Shown here: positions 55,293 to 62,723 of the stretch, piece after piece
Layout of the letters: each line of letters opens with the position of its first letter
Numbering within the stretch: position 1 is the stretch's first letter
Assembly (NCBI RefSeq): GCF_009755275.1
Contig: NZ_WQLA01000001.1
Location: forward strand, 124,001-188,000
Length of the DNA stretch: 64,000 nt
Direction of reading: 5' to 3'
DNA from: Mucilaginibacter aquatilis
GTDB taxonomy: Bacteria; Bacteroidota; Bacteroidia; Sphingobacteriales; Sphingobacteriaceae
Made by a program: the position numbers and the translations under genes
Notes under the pieces: model-generated
Told to the model about the DNA's origin: nothing
The model's input: only the letters and a program-made list of their open reading frames with translations
Databases searched by the model: none

Positions 55293-56558
55293 TTAAATTG
55301 TATCGAGCGCCTGTTTTATAGCACTGTAAATATAATTGAGTTGCTCATTGGTTATGCAATATGGCGGTAAAATGTACAGCACGTTACCCAGCGGTCGCAG
55401 TATAATTCCTTGTTGCAGGAAATGCTGGTATAAGGTATCGCGCAAGCTACTAAAGTAGGATGTGTTGTTACCTGTCTCCCACTCCAATGCAACTATAGTA
55501 CCCGTTTGACGTATGGTACGAACCTTTGGATGATGTTTAACCTCGTTAGAAAATGAAGCGTGAGAGCTTTCAATTCGTGCAATATTTTCTTTAGTTTCAG
55601 GTGCCACAAACAGATCCATGCTGGCAAGCGCAGCGGCACACGCTACCGGGTTGGCCGTAAACGAATGTCCGTGGAAAAGCGTTTTCAGCCTGTCGGCAGA
55701 TAAGAATGCATCGTAAATGTGCTGTGTACAGGTTGTGATGCCCAGAGCCATGGTTCCGCCGGTTAGTCCTTTGGAGAAGCACATAATATCTGGCTGTTCA
55801 GTAATATGCTCACAGGCAAATGCTTTACCTGTACGGCCAAAGCCGGTAAAAACTTCATCGTCTATAGTGAATACGTCTTCGGCTTTGCAATGCGCTACCA
55901 ACTCGTTTAAATATTCAGCCTCATACATCAGCATACCTGCCGAACCTTGCACCAGCGGCTCAAAAATAAAGCAAGCTAATTCCGTCTTGATACTTGATAC
56001 TTGATACTTGATATTCTCAATATTATCCGCCGTAGGTAAATCAATAAACTCTACATCAAACAGCAGCTTTTCAAACGCATTGGTAAACGCGCTGCGGCCG
56101 CTAACAGCCATAGCGCCGAAGGTGTCACCGTGATAGGCATTTTTGAATGCCATTATTTTTGTGCGCTGTTCACCTTTGTTGTGCCAGTATTGCAAACACA
56201 TTTTTATAGCTACCTCTACCGCTGTTGAACCATTATCAGAGTAGAATACCTTTTGTTGATTTTGAGGCAGGAGTTCCAATAAACGTTCGGCCAGCTCAAC
56301 GGCAGGCTCATGCGTAAAACCGGCAAAAATTACATGCTCCAATTTTTGCAGTTGCTCGGCTACCTTTTTAGCTATATATTGGTGAGCATGCCCGTGGATG
56401 TTTACCCACCATGATGATACAGCATCAATATACTCACGGCCATCCTCTCCGTAAAGTACCGCACCTTCTCCCCTCACAATGCCTACGGGCGGTGCTGCAG
56501 TTTGCATTTGGGTATATGGGTGCCATATTACTTTTAAATCACGTTCTGTAAGGGTCAT
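55293..56558 (-). CDS. bioA: adenosylmethionine-8-amino-7-oxononanoate aminotransferase
   Basis: 421 residues. N-terminal IWHPYTQMQTA and SSWWVNIHGHAHQYI are typical of BioA. FKNAYHGDTFGAMAVSGR, CFSKGLTGGTMALG (PLP lysine) and LFHGHSFTANPVACAAA follow. It makes DAPA, the amino group coming from SAM, in biotin synthesis. Codons near residue 185-192 contain four perfect CTTGATA heptads. ATG at 56558 overlaps the NUDIX stop. Other bio genes are absent from the window. Confidence 0.95.
   Translation of the reverse strand: MTLTERDLKVIWHPYTQMQTAAPPVGIVRGEGAVLYGEDGREYIDAVSSWWVNIHGHAHQYIAKKVAEQLQKLEHVIFAGFTHEPAVELAERLLELLPQNQQKVFYSDNGSTAVEVAIKMCLQYWHNKGEQRTKIMAFKNAYHGDTFGAMAVSGRSAFTNAFEKLLFDVEFIDLPTADNIENIKYQVSSIKTELACFIFEPLVQGSAGMLMYEAEYLNELVAHCKAEDVFTIDDEVFTGFGRTGKAFACEHITEQPDIMCFSKGLTGGTMALGITTCTQHIYDAFLSADRLKTLFHGHSFTANPVACAAALASMDLFVAPETKENIARIESSHASFSNEVKHHPKVRTIRQTGTIVALEWETGNNTSYFSSLRDTLYQHFLQQGIILRPLGNVLYILPPYCITNEQLNYIYSAIKQALDTI
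55986..56013. repeat. four perfect heptanucleotide repeats inside bioA
   Basis: CTTGATA repeats four times without a mismatch, followed by TTCTCAA. On the coding strand it gives a segment IKYQVSSIK between NIEN and TELACFIF, a variable loop in the family. The total of 28 bp is not a multiple of three, yet the frame is kept. Confidence 0.92.
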
Positions 56559-56992
56559 TTTTGTTCTTTCAATAATTCTACAACGTACTGGTCAATTGGA
56601 AAGGTTACGTCTTGCGGCGTTAAGTTGCTTATCTTTTCCCACCGGAAGGATTGCATTTGCATGCTATCACCATCAAAATCAAATGCCTTTGTTTTTACTG
56701 CAAAGTTCAGCGGACCTATTGCTTTAACAAGATAGTATACGCTGATGATTTGCGAATCGTTAAAGGCCGACTTCACAAAAAAATCAGTAGTGTAAAAGTG
56801 ACTAATAACGTCTACTTCGGTATTGCACTCCTCCATAAACTCGCGCTTAAGCGCCTGGCTCAAACCTTCGCCAAACTCCACGCCTCCCCCCGGGAATTTG
56901 GTAAAACGGTAGCCTTGCACCTGCTCATCGGTAAGCAGCACTTCCTGCTCATCGTTAATCAGCAAGCCGTATACACGTACATTAAAATACAT
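56555..56992 (-). CDS. NUDIX hydrolase
   Basis: 145 residues. The Nudix box reads GGGVEFGEGLSQALKREFMEEC, quoted by its key residues: Gly, Glu, Arg-Glu and Glu-Glu. The usual Gly after the last Glu pair is replaced by Asn (ECN). It hydrolyses nucleoside diphosphates linked to X; the substrate is unknown. Its stop overlaps bioA (4 bp) and its start abuts the CDF gene stop, so all are one operon. Confidence 0.88.
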   Translation of the reverse strand: MYFNVRVYGLLINDEQEVLLTDEQVQGYRFTKFPGGGVEFGEGLSQALKREFMEECNTEVDVISHFYTTDFFVKSAFNDSQIISVYYLVKAIGPLNFAVKTKAFDFDGDSMQMQSFRWEKISNLTPQDVTFPIDQYVVELLKEQK

Positions 56993-57966
56993 TATTCAAA
57001 ATGTTTTTTGTTACGGAGAATGTTCTCCATGGTCCATTCTATATCAACTCGTTTTGCTTCGCTCCTGATGGGGCAATTAGGCATACTGCAATAATGGCAA
57101 CATTCAGGCAGGCATGGGTCGGCATGTATAAACAGCTCGGTTGATACGCCTGCCTTTTCGTTTATCATTTTATCAACTAATGATATTTCGGTGTGAACCC
57201 GATTGAGGTCAAAGTAGCTGGGCAAAGTCATGTGGCAATCCAGGTGCAATTCGTGCCCATATTTTTGTGCGCGCAGGTTATGCACATCAATCCATTCGGG
57301 CTTACGCTCATCATTCAGCACTTTGATGATGTGCTCTACCACGTCAAAGTCGGTTTCATCCATTAACCCCGCAACCGATTTACGAACCAGCTTATAACCA
57401 CTATAGCATATATAAATGCCAACAGCAATTGATAAGGCCCCATCTAACCAATTAAGTGCGGTAAAGTGAATTAAAAGCAATCCTGCTACTAAACCTCCGC
57501 TGGTTACCATATCGGTCAGCAGGTGGCGGCCATCGGCATCTAGGGTAAGCGATCGCAAATGCCTGGCTTTATAAATCATATAGTAGCCTAAAGCACCGTT
57601 TATTGCCCCGGTAGCACCTATGATAATGGCACCTGTAAGCAAATCATGAATAGGCTCGGGATTGAACAAACCATAAACCGATTTAAAGAGGATACCGACA
57701 CCCGCAATTGAAATAAGCGCTCCCTCTAAAAAGACTGAGAAAAATTCAATTTTACCGTGACCGTACGGATGGTTTTCATCACGTGGCTGTGATGCAATGT
57801 AAATACTGAATACAGCGAAGGAACTAGCCACAACGTTGACTATACTCTCAGCAGCATCGGTAAGTACGAAATTGGAGGATGTGATAAAGTAGGCGCTGAA
57901 TTTGGCCAGCATTAGTACCACACTTACCACTAATGCTACAATGATAATATTCCGCGTCTCTTTCAA
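56992..57966 (-). CDS. cation diffusion facilitator with Cys-rich tail
   Basis: 324 residues from TTG at 57966. Six transmembrane helices (about 8-200) hold the CDF metal sites: DAAESIVN in helix 2 and LDADGRHLLTDM in helix 5. HPYGHGKIEFFS is the family loop. The cytosolic domain ends in an unusual tail, ADPCLPECCHYCSMPNCP, with five or six Cys. It exports Zn, Fe or Mn. It heads the four-gene operon with NUDIX, bioA and the ferritin-like gene. Confidence 0.9.
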   Translation of the reverse strand: MKETRNIIIVALVVSVVLMLAKFSAYFITSSNFVLTDAAESIVNVVASSFAVFSIYIASQPRDENHPYGHGKIEFFSVFLEGALISIAGVGILFKSVYGLFNPEPIHDLLTGAIIIGATGAINGALGYYMIYKARHLRSLTLDADGRHLLTDMVTSGGLVAGLLLIHFTALNWLDGALSIAVGIYICYSGYKLVRKSVAGLMDETDFDVVEHIIKVLNDERKPEWIDVHNLRAQKYGHELHLDCHMTLPSYFDLNRVHTEISLVDKMINEKAGVSTELFIHADPCLPECCHYCSMPNCPIRSEAKRVDIEWTMENILRNKKHFE

Positions 57967-58026
57967 ATCATTAAAATAATGGACAAATTTAATAATAAGG
58001 AGTTCAATTGCGGGTAAACTAATTTT

Positions 58027-58034
58027 CTATATTT
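58027..58034 (+). promoter_or_regulatory. -7 box of the aminotransferase gene
   Basis: TATATTTG, 20 bp before the ATG. TTG at 58008-58010 lies 16 bp upstream, slightly closer than usual. Confidence 0.6.
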
Positions 58035-58054
58035 GCCCAATTTGATTTTCAACT

Positions 58055-59248
58055 ATGAGTGCACTAAGCGACAGAATTAACAACTTGTCTGAATCACAGA
58101 CTATTAAAATGGCCAAAATGGGCCGCGAATTGGCTGCGAAAGGTGTTGATGTAATCAGCCTCAGCTTTGGCGAACCCGACTTTCATACTCCCGAACACAT
58201 TAAGGAGGCTGCAAAGAAAGCCATGGACGATAACTTTACCTACTACACACCGGTAGCGGGTTACCCTGAACTGCGAAAGGCCATAGCCAAAAAATTAAAG
58301 GACGAAAATAACCTTGATTACGACTTTACCGAAATCGTAGTATCAACCGGCGCTAAACAAGCTATTGCTAACGCGGTGCTTTGCCTGGTTAATCCTGGCG
58401 AAGAAGTAATCATCCCCACTCCTTACTGGGTATCATACTCAGAAGTGGTTAAGCTTGCCGAGGGTAAAAGCGTATTTATTGACACTACGGTTGAGCAAAA
58501 CTTTAAAATTACGCCTGAGCAATTGGAAGCGGCTATTACGCCTAACTCTAAATTGTTTATGTTTTCATCGCCTTCAAATCCAACCGGCAGCTTGTACAGC
58601 AAAGCCGAGTTAGAAGGTTTGGCTAAAGTGTTTGAAAAACACCCGCACGTTTACATCCTGTCTGACGAGATATACGAGCACATTAACTACGTTGACAAAC
58701 ACGAGTCAATTGCCCAGTTTGACAGCATTAAAGACCGCGTAATTATCATCAATGGTTTTTCAAAAGGTTACGCCATGACCGGCTGGCGCATTGGCTACAC
58801 TGCATCAACTAAAGAACTGGCTAACGCATTTGATAAAATGCAGGGACAAGTTACTTCGGGTACTTGTTCAATCACCCAGCGCGCTGGAACTGCTGCTTAT
58901 GAAGGCGGCCTGGAATCGGTATTACAAATGCGCGAACAATTCAAAAAACGTCGCGATTTGGTTTACGGCTTGTTGAAAGAAATTGACGGCTTAAAAGTAA
59001 ACCTGCCCGAGGGTGCATTTTACTTCTTCCCTGATGTTACTGCATTTTTTGGCAAATCATACAACGGTCGTACCATTAACGATTGCGACGAGCTTTCAAT
59101 TTACTTATTAGAGGAAGCACACGTAGCCACTGTAGGAGGCCTATCGTTCGGCGATCCTAAGTCAATCCGTTTATCATACGCTGCAGCTGAAGATAAATTG
59201 ATAGAGGCATGCAAACGCATAAGACGCGCTTTAGAGCAATTACAATAA
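58055..59248 (+). CDS. pyridoxal-phosphate aminotransferase (aspartate aminotransferase type)
   Basis: 397 residues, class I fold. Features: SLSFGEPDFHTPEHI, VSTGAKQAIANAV, FSSPSNPTGSLYS, YILSDEIYEHINY and the PLP lysine in NGFSKGYAMTGWRIGY. The Ib subgroup of aspartate/prephenate aminotransferases fits best by these motifs. Substrate choice is not settled. It ends in a terminator at 59272. Confidence 0.92.
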   Translation: MSALSDRINNLSESQTIKMAKMGRELAAKGVDVISLSFGEPDFHTPEHIKEAAKKAMDDNFTYYTPVAGYPELRKAIAKKLKDENNLDYDFTEIVVSTGAKQAIANAVLCLVNPGEEVIIPTPYWVSYSEVVKLAEGKSVFIDTTVEQNFKITPEQLEAAITPNSKLFMFSSPSNPTGSLYSKAELEGLAKVFEKHPHVYILSDEIYEHINYVDKHESIAQFDSIKDRVIIINGFSKGYAMTGWRIGYTASTKELANAFDKMQGQVTSGTCSITQRAGTAAYEGGLESVLQMREQFKKRRDLVYGLLKEIDGLKVNLPEGAFYFFPDVTAFFGKSYNGRTINDCDELSIYLLEEAHVATVGGLSFGDPKSIRLSYAAAEDKLIEACKRIRRALEQLQ

Positions 59249-59271
59249 GCCGTTTGATTTAAGATATATGG

Positions 59272-59304
59272 AAGCCGGGTTGTTTTTGCAGCCCGGCTTT
59301 TTTT
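59272..59304 (+). terminator. intrinsic terminator
   Basis: AAGCCGGG and GCCCGGCTT pair, followed by a T run, 24 bp after the aminotransferase stop. Confidence 0.85.
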
Positions 59305-59359
59305 GTAAAGTTGATTCCTTTTACACAAACCTACCAAACGGGGCAAATTCAATTCAACC

Positions 59360-59441
59360 TGTCATTCCGACTCAAGGAAGAATCTGTTAATGCGAATAAG
59401 CTTTCTATGAACAATATGTCCCACTATCGTTTGAGATGACA
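59360..59441. repeat. TGTCATT-type palindromic element
   Basis: Starts TGTCATTCCGACTCAAGG with AGAATCTG, and ends CACTATCGTTTGAGATGACA. The right arm is nearly the same as the right arm of the element at 13594-13682. Confidence 0.7.
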
Positions 59442-59495
59442 ACTAACTTTAAGTGTTCTGCTACTTCTTAGATTCATAAATACTGAATTACAAAA

Positions 59496-59525
59496 AAAGC
59501 CCGGAACCAAACGGTTCAGGGCTTT
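59496..59525 (-). terminator. intrinsic terminator of the 186-residue beta-barrel gene
   Basis: AAAGCCC, GGAACC, loop, GGTTC, GGGCTTT; T run on the minus strand. Confidence 0.75.
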
Positions 59526-59546
59526 CGTAATATTTTTTACTACTTA

Positions 59547-60107
59547 CTAGAAGTTGAAGTTATAAGCTACACGTAACGCGATAAAGCTTACATAATCATT
59601 CTGGTGGTTAACGTTCTCGTAACGGAAAGAGAAATCAAGTTTGTTTGTCTCATAACCTACTGATGGCGCAATGAATTTGCTGAAGTGAGATCTGGTTTCT
59701 TTATCAATGTACGGATCGGCATAAGCCACACCAACCTCACCACCTAAATAAAATTCTGGTAAGAAGTATGCTTTAGCACCTAAACGAAGAGGTATAAGTT
59801 TCAAATCGGGTGTTAAAGATGCAGCTGAACCAAATACTTTGCTGTTGTTAGCTGTTATAACCGAGTAACCCACACCAAAGGTAACACCTAAGTTTTGAGT
59901 AACATCATATTGATATTTTGCTGATACACCAAAGCCCGGGTTGTAAGTACCGCTTCCAGGGTTCATATTTAAGAAGCCGTCTACACCAACATTAATGTGG
60001 TTTACAAACTGGCTGTAACGCTCGTTATTTCCCAATAACTGGGCTTTAACATTGCTTACACTAAAGACGGTCGCGATTAGAATGAGTATACGTAGAGTGT
60101 TTTTCAT
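59547..60107 (-). CDS. outer-membrane beta-barrel protein
   Basis: 186 residues. Signal peptide about 1-22 (ending VKAQ). The mature part is an 8-strand-like barrel with FGVSAKYQYDVTQNLGVTFG, and the last strand ends in AYNFNF. It resembles the neighbouring 179-residue protein in size, order of strands and motifs (LRLGAKAYF against IPVKAGIKAY, FRYENVNHQ against VRYENFSGQ), so the two are likely paralogues. Function is unknown. Confidence 0.8.
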   Translation of the reverse strand: MKNTLRILILIATVFSVSNVKAQLLGNNERYSQFVNHINVGVDGFLNMNPGSGTYNPGFGVSAKYQYDVTQNLGVTFGVGYSVITANNSKVFGSAASLTPDLKLIPLRLGAKAYFLPEFYLGGEVGVAYADPYIDKETRSHFSKFIAPSVGYETNKLDFSFRYENVNHQNDYVSFIALRVAYNFNF

Positions 60108-60306
60108 GGCCGTGATGTGATAGTTTTAATTGTGACGAATATAATCTTTATAATTAACATTTACATAAATTAAATATTTTTATTAAAGAAAATATCACTT
60201 TTATAACTATAAATTAGAATATTATCAAAAATTAAACATTTAGAATCGTCAAGTTCATTAACCACTATTTAAATGTTTTGTTTAACTAAAAGTTATTCAT
60301 TTACAA

Positions 60307-60337
60307 AAAAAGCCCCGGTAAAAAACCGGGGCTTTTT
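60307..60337 (-). terminator. intrinsic terminator of the 179-residue beta-barrel gene
   Basis: AAAGCCCCGGT and ACCGGGGCTTT with a short loop and flanking A/T tracts. Confidence 0.87.
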
Positions 60338-60359
60338 AAGCTTTTAAAATTGTGTTTAA

Positions 60360-60899
60360 TTACAGTTTAAAGCCATATGCCAAACGTGCAGCTACCATAC
60401 CGTAGTTATTGCTTTGGCCCGAGAAGTTTTCGTAACGTACACCTAAATCTACATTACTCCATGAATAGCCTAAGCCAGGAGATAAAATAAGTTTAGTGTT
60501 TTTGCCGTAAGCAGTTTCAAATCCTGCACCTACTTCGCCTGATACGTAAAAGCCGCCATTTGTGTAAGCTTTTATACCAGCTTTTACAGGTATCATACCT
60601 TGGTCTTTAGGATTTACTTCAACATTGCCAACATTGTAGCTTTTAGTAAAAAAGTTGTAATAGCCAGAAGTTAAGGTAAGGGCTACATTTTGGGCAGCAC
60701 CATATTGCAAACGGGCAGTACCGCCTAAGGCAAAGTTAGACGCATCATTGTAGTCACCTGTTGGTATACCGGCTTCAACGCCAATACCAAAACGCCAGTC
60801 ATTAGCGCCAGTGCGTGATTGAGCTTTTACTACATTTGATGCAAACAAAGTGGCAACTGCAAAAGATGCTGCTGCAACTATTTTAGTTAACTTTTTCAT
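60360..60899 (-). CDS. outer-membrane beta-barrel protein, paralogue
   Basis: 179 residues. Signal peptide about 1-26 (ending VKAQ). Barrel strands include GVEAGIPTGDYNDASNFALG and the C-terminal AARLAYGFKL. Shared strand motifs with the gene at 59547-60107 show a tandem duplication. Each has its own terminator, so they are separate transcripts. The 391 bp upstream (60900-61290) are AT-rich and hold no gene I can support. Confidence 0.8.
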   Translation of the reverse strand: MKKLTKIVAAASFAVATLFASNVVKAQSRTGANDWRFGIGVEAGIPTGDYNDASNFALGGTARLQYGAAQNVALTLTSGYYNFFTKSYNVGNVEVNPKDQGMIPVKAGIKAYTNGGFYVSGEVGAGFETAYGKNTKLILSPGLGYSWSNVDLGVRYENFSGQSNNYGMVAARLAYGFKL

Positions 60900-61290
60900 A
60901 ATCGTTTTCTTAATTCACTTGTGATTTTAAGTCACGTACAAAATTGTACACACACCGATTATCAAATACTTTGCCATTAACGTAATGTTAACATACGTAC
61001 TATGAATAAACTACACCCGTAAAGTAGTCTTTCAGCAAAAGTTATTAACATTGCAAAGATGCTATTAAACTGATGCTCAGTAACATTTTTGTATCGCATT
61101 TACGCTATAATTGCGTTTAATCATACAAGTGTTAAAAACAGCTATAAACACCAAACATGACACGCGCAAGCCATAGATACATTCTGTCCTGTATTTATTT
61201 CAAATAACATTGTCAGTTTAAGGCTACAAACAAGCCACTTTTAAATTACGTTTATAAACATGATGTATTAAGGATAAATTTTTGAGAATG

Positions 61291-61707
61291 CTAACTCAAC
61301 TCACGTTCAATAAACCTTGCAGCATAATCTTTAATCATGTTCCTTACAATTCTAAATTGATTGATTACATCTTCATTAGCACCTGTGGCTTTGGCAGGGT
61401 CGGGAAAATTAAAATGAAAATGCCTTGCATTGTTCGGCAACACAGGACAAACCTCTTTGGCGTGATCGCAAACAGTTATTACGTACTCAAAGTGAACATC
61501 ATTATATTCATTTACGTGATTTGATGTATGTGTTGATATATCTACTCCGTCTTCAGCCATAACTGTTACGGCCTTGGGGTTTAATCCATGTGTTTCAACA
61601 CCGGCACTGTAAATCTCAGCCTTATTACCTGCATAAAGCCTCAAATAACCTTCAGCAATTTGACTCCGGCAACTGTTACCGGTGCATAACACCAAAATAT
61701 TTTTCAT
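61291..61707 (-). CDS. arsC: arsenate reductase, low-molecular-weight phosphatase type
   Basis: 138 residues. The P-loop CTGNSCRS (Cys8, Arg14) and a later Cys pair in TVCDHAKEVCPVLP match thioredoxin-coupled ArsC, which reduces arsenate to arsenite through a three-Cys relay. Asp in FPDPAKA is the general acid. It follows the DUF6428 gene by 9 bp. No arsenite exporter (ArsB or Acr3) is in the window. Confidence 0.93.
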   Translation of the reverse strand: MKNILVLCTGNSCRSQIAEGYLRLYAGNKAEIYSAGVETHGLNPKAVTVMAEDGVDISTHTSNHVNEYNDVHFEYVITVCDHAKEVCPVLPNNARHFHFNFPDPAKATGANEDVINQFRIVRNMIKDYAARFIERELS

Positions 61708-61716
61708 AACTATAAT

Positions 61717-62274
61717 TTAGCAACAACCTGATCCGGGAGTACAAGCGGTTGCAGATGATGCCAGATTAACTAATTGAATTTTTGGCTTTACCTGAACAGG
61801 CGGCGCGCAACACTCTTCCCCTGTTGATGTTGTACCGCAGCTTCCGCCACGTTCAATTGCCTTGCAGGTTACCGAATCAGGACGCAGATCAACTGTTAAA
61901 TTATCGCCATCAACAATAAAGCCCTTTGGCAATAACTGCCTGGTATCATAAGTTGAATTACCAAACTCCACTTTAACCACAGCATCAGGATTAAGAGGTA
62001 AAGATTTTTCAACAAGCTGAATTATTGACAGCGCTTTACTCACTTCCATAGCACGCTCCTCCTGTTGGCCCTCAGGTTCCCATAACTGCACCACAACCTC
62101 TGTCCAGGCATTAAGTACGCCACCGCAATCAACCGAATTGACCAATGTGCGCTTAATTTCCGTAATATGATAAGAAGCATCAACCCACTTATCGTCGGCA
62201 TACTTAAACTGTAACGTAAGCTGAGGATTAGCCAGCAATTCATTTTTGAAATCTTTCCAGTTCATCATTTCCAT
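61717..62274 (-). CDS. DUF6428-type protein of ars clusters, Cys-rich C-terminus
   Basis: 185 residues. The N-terminal two thirds (MNWKDFKNELLANPQLTLQF onward) match the DUF6428 family that accompanies ars genes in Bacteroidota. The C-terminus adds Cys residues in CKAIERGGSCG, EECCAPP and the last residues GSGCC. They could bind arsenite or another soft metal; this is inference. A palindromic operator lies 14 bp upstream. Confidence 0.82.
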   Translation of the reverse strand: MEMMNWKDFKNELLANPQLTLQFKYADDKWVDASYHITEIKRTLVNSVDCGGVLNAWTEVVVQLWEPEGQQEERAMEVSKALSIIQLVEKSLPLNPDAVVKVEFGNSTYDTRQLLPKGFIVDGDNLTVDLRPDSVTCKAIERGGSCGTTSTGEECCAPPVQVKPKIQLVNLASSATACTPGSGCC

Positions 62275-62287
62275 AATCTTAAATTTA

Positions 62288-62305
62288 AATCGTAATATTA
62301 CGATT
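62288..62305. promoter_or_regulatory. ArsR operator upstream of the DUF6428 gene
   Basis: AATCGTAATATTACGATT is a perfect 18-bp palindrome. Its core is repeated upstream of arsR with one mismatch. It lies 14 bp before the ATG, between the two ars transcription starts. Confidence 0.82.
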
Positions 62306-62322
62306 GATTTGAATAATTTTTT

Positions 62323-62652
62323 TTAACAGCAGGTTGTTGGCTGCTTGTATGAAGCAAATAAGCCGTCCACCTGTACGGCAAGTATATTCCATGCTTTGGG
62401 CTCAATGCAATAACAAATACTTACTCCATCAATTGTGCCCTGTATAATACCGGCATTTTTCAACTCTTTTAAATGCTGTGAAACTGTTGCCTGTGCCAGT
62501 CCCAGCTCATCAACCAAGTGGCCGCAAACACATGCATTCGCTTTTATAATGTGCTGCAAAATTGCAATACGGGCCGGGTGAGCTAATGCTTTAAGCATAC
62601 TAGCTAATTGATTTTGTTCATTGGTAAATATTTCGGTTTTACTAGCGCCCAT
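62323..62652 (-). CDS. arsR: ArsR/SmtB-family metalloregulator
   Basis: 109 residues. A winged helix-turn-helix has LKALAHPARIAILQHI and AQATVSQHLKELKNAGII. The ligand candidates are Cys41 and Cys43 in NACVCGHLV, in the alpha3 helix position of ArsR-type sensors, plus SICYC and a terminal CC. Arsenite binding would release it from DNA. Its own operator is directly upstream, so it should repress itself and the DUF6428-arsC pair. Confidence 0.93.
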   Translation of the reverse strand: MGASKTEIFTNEQNQLASMLKALAHPARIAILQHIIKANACVCGHLVDELGLAQATVSQHLKELKNAGIIQGTIDGVSICYCIEPKAWNILAVQVDGLFASYKQPTTCC

Positions 62653-62654
62653 CT

Positions 62655-62670
62655 ATCGCAATATTACGAT
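62655..62670. promoter_or_regulatory. ArsR operator upstream of arsR
   Basis: ATCGCAATATTACGAT differs by one base from the perfect operator core at 62289-62304. It lies 2 bp before the arsR ATG, which would block either the promoter or the ribosome start region. Confidence 0.75.
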
Positions 62671-62682
62671 TAATTTTTTATC

Positions 62683-62719
62683 AAAAAAAGGAGCTTCAAT
62701 GATTGAAGCTCCTTTTTTA
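62683..62719 (-). terminator. intrinsic terminator after the RND pump gene
   Basis: GGAGCTTCAAT and ATTGAAGCTCC pair perfectly. A T run follows on either strand. It separates the RND gene from the ars cluster. Confidence 0.9.
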
Positions 62720-62723
62720 TTTC

